Assembly: GCF_000012885.1 (NCBI RefSeq)
Contig: NC_007498.2
Location: 3,132,001 to 3,196,000, forward strand
Origin: Syntrophotalea carbinolica DSM 2380
GTDB lineage: Bacteria > Desulfobacterota > Desulfuromonadia > Desulfuromonadales > Syntrophotaleaceae
DNA length: 64,000 nt
Direction: 5' to 3'
The notes under the pieces are model-generated. The model saw nothing but the letters and a program-made list of their open reading frames with translations. It did no database searches and was not told the origin of the DNA. Of this stretch, positions 28,774 to 37,162 are shown piece by piece. Every line of letters starts with the position of its first letter. Positions within the stretch are counted from its first letter, which is position 1. The translations under genes and the position numbers were made by a program.

Positions 28774-30240
28774 TTAACGGGTGACAATCGCCTCGAACTT
28801 GCATTTGTCCTGACATGCGCCGCACTTGATGCACTTGCTCTGATCGATGACATGCGGCTGTTTGACTTGACCACTGATGCATTCGACCGGGCAGATCTTG
28901 GCACACAGGGTACAGCCGACGCATTTGTCTTTAAGGATCACAAATTGCCGAAGGTGTGTGCAAACGCCGGCCGGACAGCGTTTTTCTTTGATATGAGCCA
29001 GGTATTCGTCGCGAAACACCCTGACGGTAGACAAGATAGGGTTGGGCATGGTCTGGCCCAATCCGCACAAAGCCGTATCTTTTATCGTACGAGCCAATGT
29101 AACGAGCGTTTCCAGATCATCTTCCGTAGCCTGACCGAGGGTTATTTTATCAAGCAACTCCCACAGACGTTTGGAACCGACGCGACATGGCGTACATTTG
29201 CCGCAGCTTTCATCCATGGTGAATTGCAGGAAAAATTTGGCGATGGCGACCATGCAGGCATCCTCATCCATGACAATCATCCCGCCGGAGCCCATGATCG
29301 ATTCGCGCGCCGCGAGATTTTCATAATCGATAGGCGCGTCGAGATCCTTGTAAGTCAATACCCCGCCGGAGGGTCCGCCGGTCTGCACCGCCTTGAATTT
29401 TTTACCACCGGGACAGCCCCCCCCGATATCGAAGACAACTTCCCGAAGAGTAATGCCCATGGGCACTTCGATAAGGCCGACATTGGTGATCTTGCCGACC
29501 AGGGAAAAGACCTTGGTTCCTTTGGCAGTAGGCGAGCCGATGCTGCTGAACCAGTCGGCCCCTTTCATCATGATGGCGGGAACGTTGGCCAGGGTTTCGA
29601 CATTGTTGACGATGGTCGGTTTGCCCCAATAGCCGGATTCCGCCGGGAACGGCGGTTTGGTATAGGGTTCGCCGCGATTACCTTGGATAGAGCGGATCAG
29701 AGCCGTCTCTTCACCGCAGACAAAGGCTCCGGCACCGTACTTGAGCTCGATATCGAAGGAAAAATCGCTACCGAGAATATGCTCGCCGAGCAGTCCGTAG
29801 GCGCTGGCCTGCTTGATGGCGGTGCGCAGACGTTTGATGGCCAGGGGATATTCGGCGCGGATGTAGATGACACCATGATTGGCGCCGACAGCATATCCTG
29901 CGACGAGCATGCCTTCGAGCACACTGTGGGGATCGCCTTCGAGCACCGCGCGATCCATAAAAGCTCCGGGATCGCCTTCGTCCGCATTGCAGACAATGTA
30001 CTTGGTATCCGACTCGTATTTGGCGGCAAAGCCCCATTTGACGCCGGTAGGAAACCCTGCACCACCCCGTCCGCGCAATCCGCTACGGGTCATCTCATCG
30101 ATGACCTGCGACGGCGTCATATCGTTCAGGCAACGGCCAATGGCCTGATAACCGCCGACAGCAATGTAAGCGTCGACCTTTTCGGGGTCGATAAATCCTG
30201 AATTGCGGGTTGCAATACGCAGTTGTTTTTTTTCCGCCAC
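28774..30240 (-). CDS. NuoF/HndC-like NAD(P)H-dependent flavoprotein with ferredoxin domain
   Basis: The 488-residue protein has the NuoF core: [19 protein letters not shown] (NADH site), [15 protein letters not shown] (FMN site), GAYVCGEE-like [11 protein letters not shown], then [12 protein letters not shown] plus a later Cys for the N3-type [4Fe-4S] cluster. Its C-terminus adds two ferredoxin motifs ([15 protein letters not shown] and [11 protein letters not shown]). This combination is typical of HndC/HydB and Nqo1-type subunits of bifurcating hydrogenases, NAD-dependent formate dehydrogenases and related complexes. It lacks the N-terminal [2Fe-2S] thioredoxin-like domain of long HndC. 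No partner subunit lies in the window. Confidence 0.92.
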   Translation of the reverse strand: MAEKKQLRIATRNSGFIDPEKVDAYIAVGGYQAIGRCLNDMTPSQVIDEMTRSGLRGRGGAGFPTGVKWGFAAKYESDTKYIVCNADEGDPGAFMDRAVLEGDPHSVLEGMLVAGYAVGANHGVIYIRAEYPLAIKRLRTAIKQASAYGLLGEHILGSDFSFDIELKYGAGAFVCGEETALIRSIQGNRGEPYTKPPFPAESGYWGKPTIVNNVETLANVPAIMMKGADWFSSIGSPTAKGTKVFSLVGKITNVGLIEVPMGITLREVVFDIGGGCPGGKKFKAVQTGGPSGGVLTYKDLDAPIDYENLAARESIMGSGGMIVMDEDACMVAIAKFFLQFTMDESCGKCTPCRVGSKRLWELLDKITLGQATEDDLETLVTLARTIKDTALCGLGQTMPNPILSTVRVFRDEYLAHIKEKRCPAGVCTHLRQFVILKDKCVGCTLCAKICPVECISGQVKQPHVIDQSKCIKCGACQDKCKFEAIVTR

Positions 30241-30394
30241 GGAACACTCCCTCTCTGATTGGGTTGTTTTCTATCGAACAATTCAATGCCGCCAGAAAAA
30301 CAAGCTTCTAAGAAGTATGCCGCAAATTTCCGTTTAAAAAAGTGCATGTCCCCATTTCGGAGGGCAGCAGAGACGGTTTTTTTAAAAAAAGGAA

Positions 30395-31684
30395 CTACTC
30401 GAGGTAAAAAGCGAAGGTGCCTTTGCCGGAATGTTTGACCTTGTACATGGCGGTATCGGCCCGGCTGATAAGGTCATCCGCGGAAAGACCATGCTCCGGA
30501 TAGAGGCTGATACCGATAGAAGCACCGATATAGCAACGTTCGTCCCGAATGATAAAGGGCGAGGCTATGGCTTCCAGAACCTTCTGCGCCACCAGACTGG
30601 CGTCTTGTTTGTCTTTGATTTTCGACAACACAAGGCCGAATTCATCGCCCCCCAGACGCGCCGCGGTATCGGCCGAACGCAACAGGTGGCTGAGCCGCCG
30701 GCCGATGATTTCCAGCACCTCGTCGCCGGCCGTATGCCCCAGGCGATCGTTGACCGCTTTGAAGCCGTCGAGATCGATAAACAGCATGGCAAGACGTCCG
30801 TTGTTGCGCCGGGCCCGCGCCAGGGCCTGTTCGAGGCGGTCGATAAGCAGACGACGGTTGGGCAATCCGGTCAGAGAATCATGGGTCGCCTGCTGCTGCA
30901 GCTTCCGGTTAAGAATCAAAAGTTGCAGTTGCGCGTCTTTCTGTTCGGTGATATCGGTCACCACGCCGGCCAGACGGTAGGGGCGTCCCTGCGGATCGGA
31001 GACGGGGAATCGGCGATCCCGCACCCAGGAGATGGAACCGTCAGGTCGGACAATGCGGTATTCCAGTTGCAGGCTTTCAAGGGGGGGATGATCCAGCAAT
31101 GAACGGACCGCGCTGCGGTCTTCCGGATGGACACCTTCCAGGAACGACAGGGGAGCATCATGCAACTCCTCCCGTCTGCGCCCCCAGATCTTTTCATAGG
31201 CGGGGCTGACATAAATCAGCTCTTTTAAATCGGCCGTACTGAGCCAGAAGACATCGTCGATGCTCTCGGTCACCAACCGGAACTTCTCTTCGCTCTCCTC
31301 GGCCTGACGCTGCAAGGCATGTTTGTGCAAGGCCAGCTCGATGCCGATGCGCAGATCTTTTTCCTGAAAGGGCTTGAGCAGATAACCGTACGGATCGGTG
31401 CTTTTGGCCCGTTCCAGAGTATCCCCATCGGCATGGGACGTAAGATAGACAACGGGTATCCGGCATGTCCGGCGGATCGCGGCAGCGGCTTCGACTCCGC
31501 TCATCTGCCCCTTGAGGCTGATATCCATCAAGACCAGATCCGGCCGCAGGTCAACCGCCTGGCGTACGGCATCCTCGCCGTGCGAAACAACGCCGCACAC
31601 CTCGTAGCCCATCCTCTGGAGGCGCGTCTGGATCTCCAGCGCAATAAACGCTTCGTCTTCAACGATTAACAGCTTCGCCTTCAC
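30395..31684 (-). CDS. Response regulator with PAS and GGDEF domains
   Basis: Order of domains: receiver (1-120, phospho-acceptor Asp54 in VLMDIS, KPF switch lysine), a PAS domain with PAC-like VTDITEQKD (about 130-250), and a GGDEF domain (about 265-425) with ARLGGDEFGLVL. The intact GGDEF predicts c-di-GMP synthesis by a diguanylate cyclase. There is no EAL domain. No ATG start fits. GTG at 31684 lies 10 nt after AAGGAG and gives MKAKLLIVEDEA; upstream TTG/GTG starts are too close to that site. It is encoded just downstream of the PAS kinase and is a likely partner. Confidence 0.9.
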   Translation of the reverse strand: MKAKLLIVEDEAFIALEIQTRLQRMGYEVCGVVSHGEDAVRQAVDLRPDLVLMDISLKGQMSGVEAAAAIRRTCRIPVVYLTSHADGDTLERAKSTDPYGYLLKPFQEKDLRIGIELALHKHALQRQAEESEEKFRLVTESIDDVFWLSTADLKELIYVSPAYEKIWGRRREELHDAPLSFLEGVHPEDRSAVRSLLDHPPLESLQLEYRIVRPDGSISWVRDRRFPVSDPQGRPYRLAGVVTDITEQKDAQLQLLILNRKLQQQATHDSLTGLPNRRLLIDRLEQALARARRNNGRLAMLFIDLDGFKAVNDRLGHTAGDEVLEIIGRRLSHLLRSADTAARLGGDEFGLVLSKIKDKQDASLVAQKVLEAIASPFIIRDERCYIGASIGISLYPEHGLSADDLISRADTAMYKVKHSGKGTFAFYLE

Positions 31685-31740
31685 GGACAACACACTCCTT
31701 TCGGCCGGAGTTCAGCCTACACAGTCAGCGGCGCTCCCCT

Positions 31741-33975
31741 CTAGCCGGGGAAAGACAGATTAAAGCTGGTACCGCGGCGACTTTGCACCGACAAGCTCCC
31801 GTCGAGCTGTTGAACCAACGCGCAGACCAGCTGCAGTCCCAGCGTTTCGGCCTTGCGGTAATCGAAACCGGCAGGCAGACCGATTCCGTCATCCGCGACA
31901 CACAAGTTCACGCTGCCATTTTGGCGGGTAATTTCCACCTTGATCGAGCCGCAAGTCCCGTCGGGAAAAGCATGCTTCAAAGCATTGGAGAGGAGTTCCG
32001 TGATCAAAAGACCGCAAGGAACCACCTTTTCGATATCGAGAACGCCGTCATCAACATCGACTTTGCAGTCAATGACGGATTGCGGCGACATAAAGGTTTG
32101 CTTTACATGCGACACCAAGCTTTGCACATAGTCTAGCAAACTGATATCGGCAAGGTTTTTCGATTGATAGAGCTGCTCATGAGCCAACGCCATGGAGCAG
32201 ATGCGACTCTGACTCTCGGCAAAGAGGGTTTTGGCCTCGGGATCGTGAAGCTTTTGCGCCTGCAGATATAACAGGCTCGATACGACCTGGAGATTATTTT
32301 TCACCCGGTGGTGGATCTCTTTGAGCAGGACCTCCTTTTCGACCAGCGACGCCTTGATACGTTCTTCGGCATGTTTGCGTTCGCTGATGTCGATAACAAT
32401 CCCTTCATAATGGGTTACCTGCCCCTCTTCATCCCGCTCGGCATTGGTCTGGTCACTGATCCAGCAGACCTTCCCCCCTCTGCCGAGGATCCGATACTGC
32501 TGTTCAAACCGGTCGACACCGCGGGCCGCAAATACTTCAACCTCCCGTGCTACCCGCTCCCGGTCTGCAGGATGAATAATGGAAGCGAACATCCGCTTGC
32601 CGGAAAGGAATTCTTCCGGTTCATAACCGAACTGGGTAATGTTTTTGGTCACCAGAACGACCGGCCACCCGGGTTCGGCCTTCCACCGGAACAACACCAC
32701 CGGGCTGTTTTCAACCACCAGGTTGGCCTGCAGCAGTTGCTGTTCGACCTGCTTGCGGACAGTGATATCGACCAGCAGGTTAAGAGCCCCTATCAGATTT
32801 CCGTCGGCATCGTAGAGAGGCTCGGGGTAGGCAACCACATGGGCATACCCGTCTTGTTCCCTCTCGATGAGCACTTCCTGCCCCTGAAATCGCTTGCCCT
32901 GTTTCAGGGTCTTGGCCATGGGACAAGCATCGAAGGCCATGGGCCGGCCATCGGGGTACCACAAACGAAAGGAACCGCACCAGAGCTCTTTGTTCAGTTC
33001 GGGTTTGCGGCCCCAGAGTTCAGCCGCATTGCGGTTGTAAAAGGTGATCCGGCCATCGGCGTCGGTGGTATAAGCCGCGATGGGCAGCATCTCCATCAGT
33101 TGCCGATAGCGATTTTCACTCTCGCGCAAGATGGTTTCGGTGGCTCTGCGCCTGGAGATATCCGTAACAAAAGTGCAATGATACTCCTTGCCATCGAATT
33201 CCACATGGTTGATGCGCACTTCAACGGGATAGACCCTGCCGCCTTTGGTCCGATGCCAGGTTTCTATGATGCGCGAACCATCGGGCCGCAGTTTTTCCCA
33301 GTTCAGGCTGTAGTCTTTGATGGGATAGGCCGGATCGAACTCGTGAATAGACATGCCGATGAGTTCTTCGCGTCGGTACCCCAGGGCGCGACAAGCCGCG
33401 TCATTGACATAAAAAACCTTGGCATCCTCCGTCAGCCAGAACGCCTGATCCGCTGTATTTTCCACGACGTACTGGGTAAACCGCAGCGCCTCGTCGATCC
33501 GCTTGCGCTCGGTAATATCCTCAGCGAAGCCCTCAACCTGATCCTGCGCATGGGGAACCCGGCGAAAACGTAGGCAGGTATCGATGAAGCTGCCGTCCTT
33601 ACATCGAAAGCGTCCTTCAAAACTCTGCCAGTCATCAGATTGCAAGGCCATGGCGATGACCTGTTGACTCCGGAAAGGATTCGCATGAATGAACCCGCCA
33701 CCCTCCCCGCCGTTGACCATCGCCACCATCTGCTTCGGCGAATCATATTTACACATATCCGCCAGAGTCTGATTGGCCTCCAGCAGTTTTCCATCGAGGG
33801 AGAACCGGAACATGCCGATGGGGACATTTTCAAGAACATTCCGCTCATATTGCTGCCGTTCATCCTGCGCGGAGCTTTCGGTTATGGTTCTGATGTCATA
33901 TCCGTGATTGCGTAAAAGTTCTTGAAGTTCTTCAACGTCGTGCCCAACGCCTTCAATGGCTAAAATCGTTTGCAT
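31741..33975 (-). CDS. Multi-PAS sensor histidine kinase (HisKA_2 type)
   Basis: The 744-residue protein has no membrane segment, so it is cytoplasmic. About four PAS domains are seen, each ending in a PAC-like DIT/DIS-ERK motif: near 45-160 (ITERKRID), 165-285 (DISRRRATE), 290-405 (DITVRKQVE) and 410-530 (DISERKHAE). The kinase core has KEIHHRVKNNLQVVSSLL with the phosphoryl His near 550, then a HATPase_c domain (ELLSNALKHAFPDG, VADDGIGLP). GGAG lies 5 nt before the ATG. A 407-bp gap separates it from a divergent single-domain response regulator, and the GGDEF regulator lies downstream. Confidence 0.93.
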   Translation of the reverse strand: MQTILAIEGVGHDVEELQELLRNHGYDIRTITESSAQDERQQYERNVLENVPIGMFRFSLDGKLLEANQTLADMCKYDSPKQMVAMVNGGEGGGFIHANPFRSQQVIAMALQSDDWQSFEGRFRCKDGSFIDTCLRFRRVPHAQDQVEGFAEDITERKRIDEALRFTQYVVENTADQAFWLTEDAKVFYVNDAACRALGYRREELIGMSIHEFDPAYPIKDYSLNWEKLRPDGSRIIETWHRTKGGRVYPVEVRINHVEFDGKEYHCTFVTDISRRRATETILRESENRYRQLMEMLPIAAYTTDADGRITFYNRNAAELWGRKPELNKELWCGSFRLWYPDGRPMAFDACPMAKTLKQGKRFQGQEVLIEREQDGYAHVVAYPEPLYDADGNLIGALNLLVDITVRKQVEQQLLQANLVVENSPVVLFRWKAEPGWPVVLVTKNITQFGYEPEEFLSGKRMFASIIHPADRERVAREVEVFAARGVDRFEQQYRILGRGGKVCWISDQTNAERDEEGQVTHYEGIVIDISERKHAEERIKASLVEKEVLLKEIHHRVKNNLQVVSSLLYLQAQKLHDPEAKTLFAESQSRICSMALAHEQLYQSKNLADISLLDYVQSLVSHVKQTFMSPQSVIDCKVDVDDGVLDIEKVVPCGLLITELLSNALKHAFPDGTCGSIKVEITRQNGSVNLCVADDGIGLPAGFDYRKAETLGLQLVCALVQQLDGSLSVQSRRGTSFNLSFPG

Positions 33976-34382
33976 GCATACTCCGCGTCAAAATTAACCC
34001 GATATCCAAAAAAGGCTTTGACGAACACCTGGATTTCCCATAGACTTGCTGTTTTGCGTAAGCGATGAATGCTTAATTTTATCTTCTTCATAATAAAATG
34101 GGACGATTTCAGTTTATTTGATTACATCGTGCAGACGCAATAAAAAATCGTTTTAAAAATATCCGCATAAAGTTCTGCGATAACAGAAATAAGACATTAG
34201 GAGAAACCAACATATTACCAGTTGTGATTCACCCGCGCCCATATATACTCAACATGTTGCATCATTGGTCTGAATGCAAAACCTTCGCATTTTATTTGCC
34301 ATAAAAACAGGTGCTGACAGCGGCTGAACATATTTAAACTTTATTTAAAAAAATCAAACCATAAAAAATACTGAAATAAACC
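33976..34382. other. AT-rich divergent intergenic region
   Basis: This 407-bp stretch between the divergent PAS kinase and response regulator is clearly AT-richer than the genes around it. I see no gene, no hairpin terminator and no confident -35/-10 pair. It presumably carries both promoters. Confidence 0.4.
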
Positions 34383-34778
34383 ATGGAAAAACCCGGAAAG
34401 ATCAAAATACTATTGGTGGAGGATGAGGCCATTACTGCACTGGCGATGGTCGGAGCCCTGCAAGCGATGGGATATAATACCTGCCAACCGGTAGCTACCG
34501 GCGAAAAAGCCTTGCAAAGTCTAAGTCAGGAGGCGCCGGATGTGGTTCTGATGGATATCAGTCTCACCGGCGACATGAATGGCATCGAAACGGCCCGCAT
34601 CATGATGCAATCCGGATTTCATGCGATTATTTTCGTCACCGGCTTTTCATGCGGGGAGCTGTATGAATCCGCCAAAGCCCTTGACCCCGTAGCTATTTTT
34701 ACCAAACCGGTCAACCCGCAAAGTCTTAAATCCGCCATTGACGGCGCCATGACTTCGGCGCGGCCCGGCAACGGCTGA
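34383..34778 (+). CDS. Single-domain response regulator
   Basis: The 131-residue receiver has the acidic pocket VEDEA near residue 13, phospho-acceptor Asp58 in VVLMDISLTG, a Thr in FVTGFS, and a switch lysine in FTKPVN. There is no output domain. Its receiver resembles that of the GGDEF regulator at 30395-31684 (shared VEDEA..AL and VLMDISL). No Shine-Dalgarno is visible before the ATG. It probably accepts phosphate from the divergent PAS kinase. Confidence 0.9.
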   Translation: MEKPGKIKILLVEDEAITALAMVGALQAMGYNTCQPVATGEKALQSLSQEAPDVVLMDISLTGDMNGIETARIMMQSGFHAIIFVTGFSCGELYESAKALDPVAIFTKPVNPQSLKSAIDGAMTSARPGNG

Positions 34779-34783
34779 GCACC

Positions 34784-34801
34784 GTCCCCCACCAAGGGGA
34801 C
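34784..34801. terminator. Weak hairpin between converging genes
   Basis: GTCCCC/GGGGAC with a 6-nt loop, 6 bp past the stop of the response regulator. There is no T-run, so support is weak. Confidence 0.25.
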
Positions 34802-34919
34802 CAGACCAACGACCCGGACGTTCTCCTAAACCATCCCCCCGACCTGTTCTGCCGCGATTATGGAGCGGCACCCAGCCCTATTGCAGCAGACTGTCAATTA
34901 TCCCAGATTATCGTTTTCC

Positions 34920-35867
34920 TTACACGCCGCTACGCAAATGCAGTTCCATCGGATGGGGATGCAGGTAGACCTGCTCGTCAAGCCACGGCGGCTGATATTT
35001 GCGCACATAATGATTGAGCAGTGCCAGGGGAACAGCCAGCGGCACCGTGCCGTGTCGATACTGATCGATCAGTTGCAGCATTTCCTGCTTTTCGTCATGA
35101 GATAATTGTCGTTTGAAATAACCCAGGGCGTGCTGCAGGACATTGCTGTGTTTAGCGGGGGTGGTCAAAGTGCGCACCGCCTGCATGAGCAGCTGCTTAT
35201 AATCACGGAGAATCTCTTCTGCCGGCACCTCGCCTGCCCGCCCTACCAGGCGCCCCATTTGCCGTGCCAGCTCCACGCTATGCGACATGAGCAACAATTT
35301 GTGTCGGGCATGAAAAGCGACCAGTTTCTCAGGCGTGGCACCTTCGGTGAGGAAATCGCGCCAGCGCCGAAACGTGAAAATGGCCTCGATGAAATTTTCA
35401 CGCAGACGGATATCGTTGAGCCGACCGTCCTCTTCCACCGGCAGCATCGGAAAATACTCCATGAACAAACGGGCAAACAATCCGACGCCGTTTTTATTCG
35501 GCACCCCGCGACGATCGTAGAGTTTCACACGCGCCATACCGCTACTCGGTGAGCGTGCCTTGAAGATAAATCCGCATAGGTCTTCTTTTTCGAGTTCTGC
35601 GAGTCGCCTCTTTGCCCAGCTCGTCATACGCTCGGTCACATCTTCGCCACTTTTGGAAAACACCAGCCGCGGCGAGTCGGCGTCACCCACCAGACGCAGA
35701 GTCTGACGAGGGATCGGCAGCCCCATCTCCACTTCGGGACACACCGGTACATAATCCACAAAATACCCGAGGGTATCGCGCAAAAAGCGATCGAGCTGAT
35801 GCCCCCCATCGTAGCGAACATTCTGTCCCAGCAGACAAGCGCTAATGCCAATCCGAATTTTTTCCAT
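34920..35867 (-). CDS. DUF523 and DUF1722 fusion protein
   Basis: Started at the ATG after GGAGG (315 residues). The N-terminal DUF523 part has ISACLLGQNVRYDGGH, VPVCPEVEMGLPIPR and FIFKARSPSSGM. The C-terminal DUF1722 (YbgA-like) part starts near residue 190 with FHARHKLLLMSHS and contains ALGYFKRQLSHDEKQEM. In E. coli ybgA lies beside the photolyase gene phr, and DUF1722 proteins are often near photolyases. Here the gene is divergent from an operon containing a photolyase, which fits. The biochemical function is not established. Confidence 0.9.
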   Translation of the reverse strand: MEKIRIGISACLLGQNVRYDGGHQLDRFLRDTLGYFVDYVPVCPEVEMGLPIPRQTLRLVGDADSPRLVFSKSGEDVTERMTSWAKRRLAELEKEDLCGFIFKARSPSSGMARVKLYDRRGVPNKNGVGLFARLFMEYFPMLPVEEDGRLNDIRLRENFIEAIFTFRRWRDFLTEGATPEKLVAFHARHKLLLMSHSVELARQMGRLVGRAGEVPAEEILRDYKQLLMQAVRTLTTPAKHSNVLQHALGYFKRQLSHDEKQEMLQLIDQYRHGTVPLAVPLALLNHYVRKYQPPWLDEQVYLHPHPMELHLRSGV

Positions 35868-36058
35868 GGGATCCTCCGGCAGCAGAGTAGACAGGCACAC
35901 CAATACGGCCGAAGACACATGCCCACGCTACAAACCGCGCAGCCATGGCCTGCCCGCCGCCCAAAACCTTGAACCAAAATTAATAGATGCCAAATGTATC
36001 TTATTAAGTTAAATTCTAACAGATAGCCCCCTATCGCCAAGTGTCACAAGGAGAAGCC

Positions 36059-37162
36059 ATGCGAAGGCCAAAACGACCTCAGCAATCGTCGACGGTATTG
36101 AAGAAACTGCTGCATAAAACCTCTCTTAAAGCGGGCAAGGCGCCAGGCACTTTGGTGCATATCGGCAAACAACGGGCTGAACCGATCCATATAAACCTGA
36201 TTCATTACGACCCTGAGCACCTCAACCAAAGGCAACTTGCTTCGGCGGAAGAATGCCGCCCCCATCGCGACGGTCCCGGTATCAGCTGGTTCGACATCGA
36301 CGGCGTTCACCAACTGGATGTCCTGCAGGATATCGGCGCCGCTTTCGATCTGCACCCGCTGGTGCTGGAAGACATTGTCAATACCACCCACCGGCCCAAG
36401 GTGGAGAGTTTCGACAACTACTTATTCATGGTGCTGAAAATGTCCCAATTCGATAGCAGCAGCGCCAGCGTAACCACGGAACAAGTAAGCCTGATCCTGG
36501 GGCCCGACTATGTACTGTCCTTTCAGGAGCAAAAAGGGGATGTTTTTGACAGCGTGCGGCAACGACTGCGCAACGGCAAAGGTCGTTTGCGCAAAATGGG
36601 CGCGGACTACCTGGCCTACGTTCTACTGGATTCGCTGGTGGACAGCTATTTCGCCGTCCTGGAATCTCTCGGCGAGGAGATCGAGCGTCTCGAGGAGGAT
36701 ATTATCGCCCGCCCGACTCCCGACACCCAGTCGCGCATTCACCATTTCAAACGTGAAATGATCCTGCTGCGCAAGGCGGTATGGCCCCTGCGCGAACTCA
36801 TATCGGGGCTGCAGCGCGAAGAATCTCCCCTCCTTTCGGATACGACCGGCATTTTTCTGCGCGATGTGTATGACCACACCATCCAGATCATCGATACGGT
36901 TGAAACCCTGCGCGACATCCTGTCGGGTCTGCTGGACCTGTACATGTCGAGCATCAGCAATCGCATGAACGAGGTCATGAAAGTCCTGACCATTATCGCC
37001 ACCATATTCATCCCACTGACCTTCGTTGCCGGAATCTATGGCATGAACTTCGAGTACATGCCGGAGCTGCACTGGCGCTGGAGCTACCCGCTGCTTTGGC
37101 TGGGGATGATTCTCATGGCCGGCGGCATGTTCATCTTTTTCAAAAGGAAGCAGTGGCTGTGA
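36059..37162 (+). CDS. corA: CorA family divalent cation transporter
   Basis: CorA forms a pentameric Mg2+/Co2+ channel in the inner membrane. The 367-residue protein starts at the ATG after AAGGAG; an upstream GTG at 36041 is unlikely. It has the long cytoplasmic domain (WFDIDGVHQLDVLQDIG, VLEDIVNTTHRPKVE), long helices, and two C-terminal membrane segments with the GMN motif near residue 330 (AGIYGMNFEYMPEL). The tail is short and basic (FKRKQWL). Its stop overlaps the next gene's GTG start (GTGA). Confidence 0.95.
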   Translation: MRRPKRPQQSSTVLKKLLHKTSLKAGKAPGTLVHIGKQRAEPIHINLIHYDPEHLNQRQLASAEECRPHRDGPGISWFDIDGVHQLDVLQDIGAAFDLHPLVLEDIVNTTHRPKVESFDNYLFMVLKMSQFDSSSASVTTEQVSLILGPDYVLSFQEQKGDVFDSVRQRLRNGKGRLRKMGADYLAYVLLDSLVDSYFAVLESLGEEIERLEEDIIARPTPDTQSRIHHFKREMILLRKAVWPLRELISGLQREESPLLSDTTGIFLRDVYDHTIQIIDTVETLRDILSGLLDLYMSSISNRMNEVMKVLTIIATIFIPLTFVAGIYGMNFEYMPELHWRWSYPLLWLGMILMAGGMFIFFKRKQWL

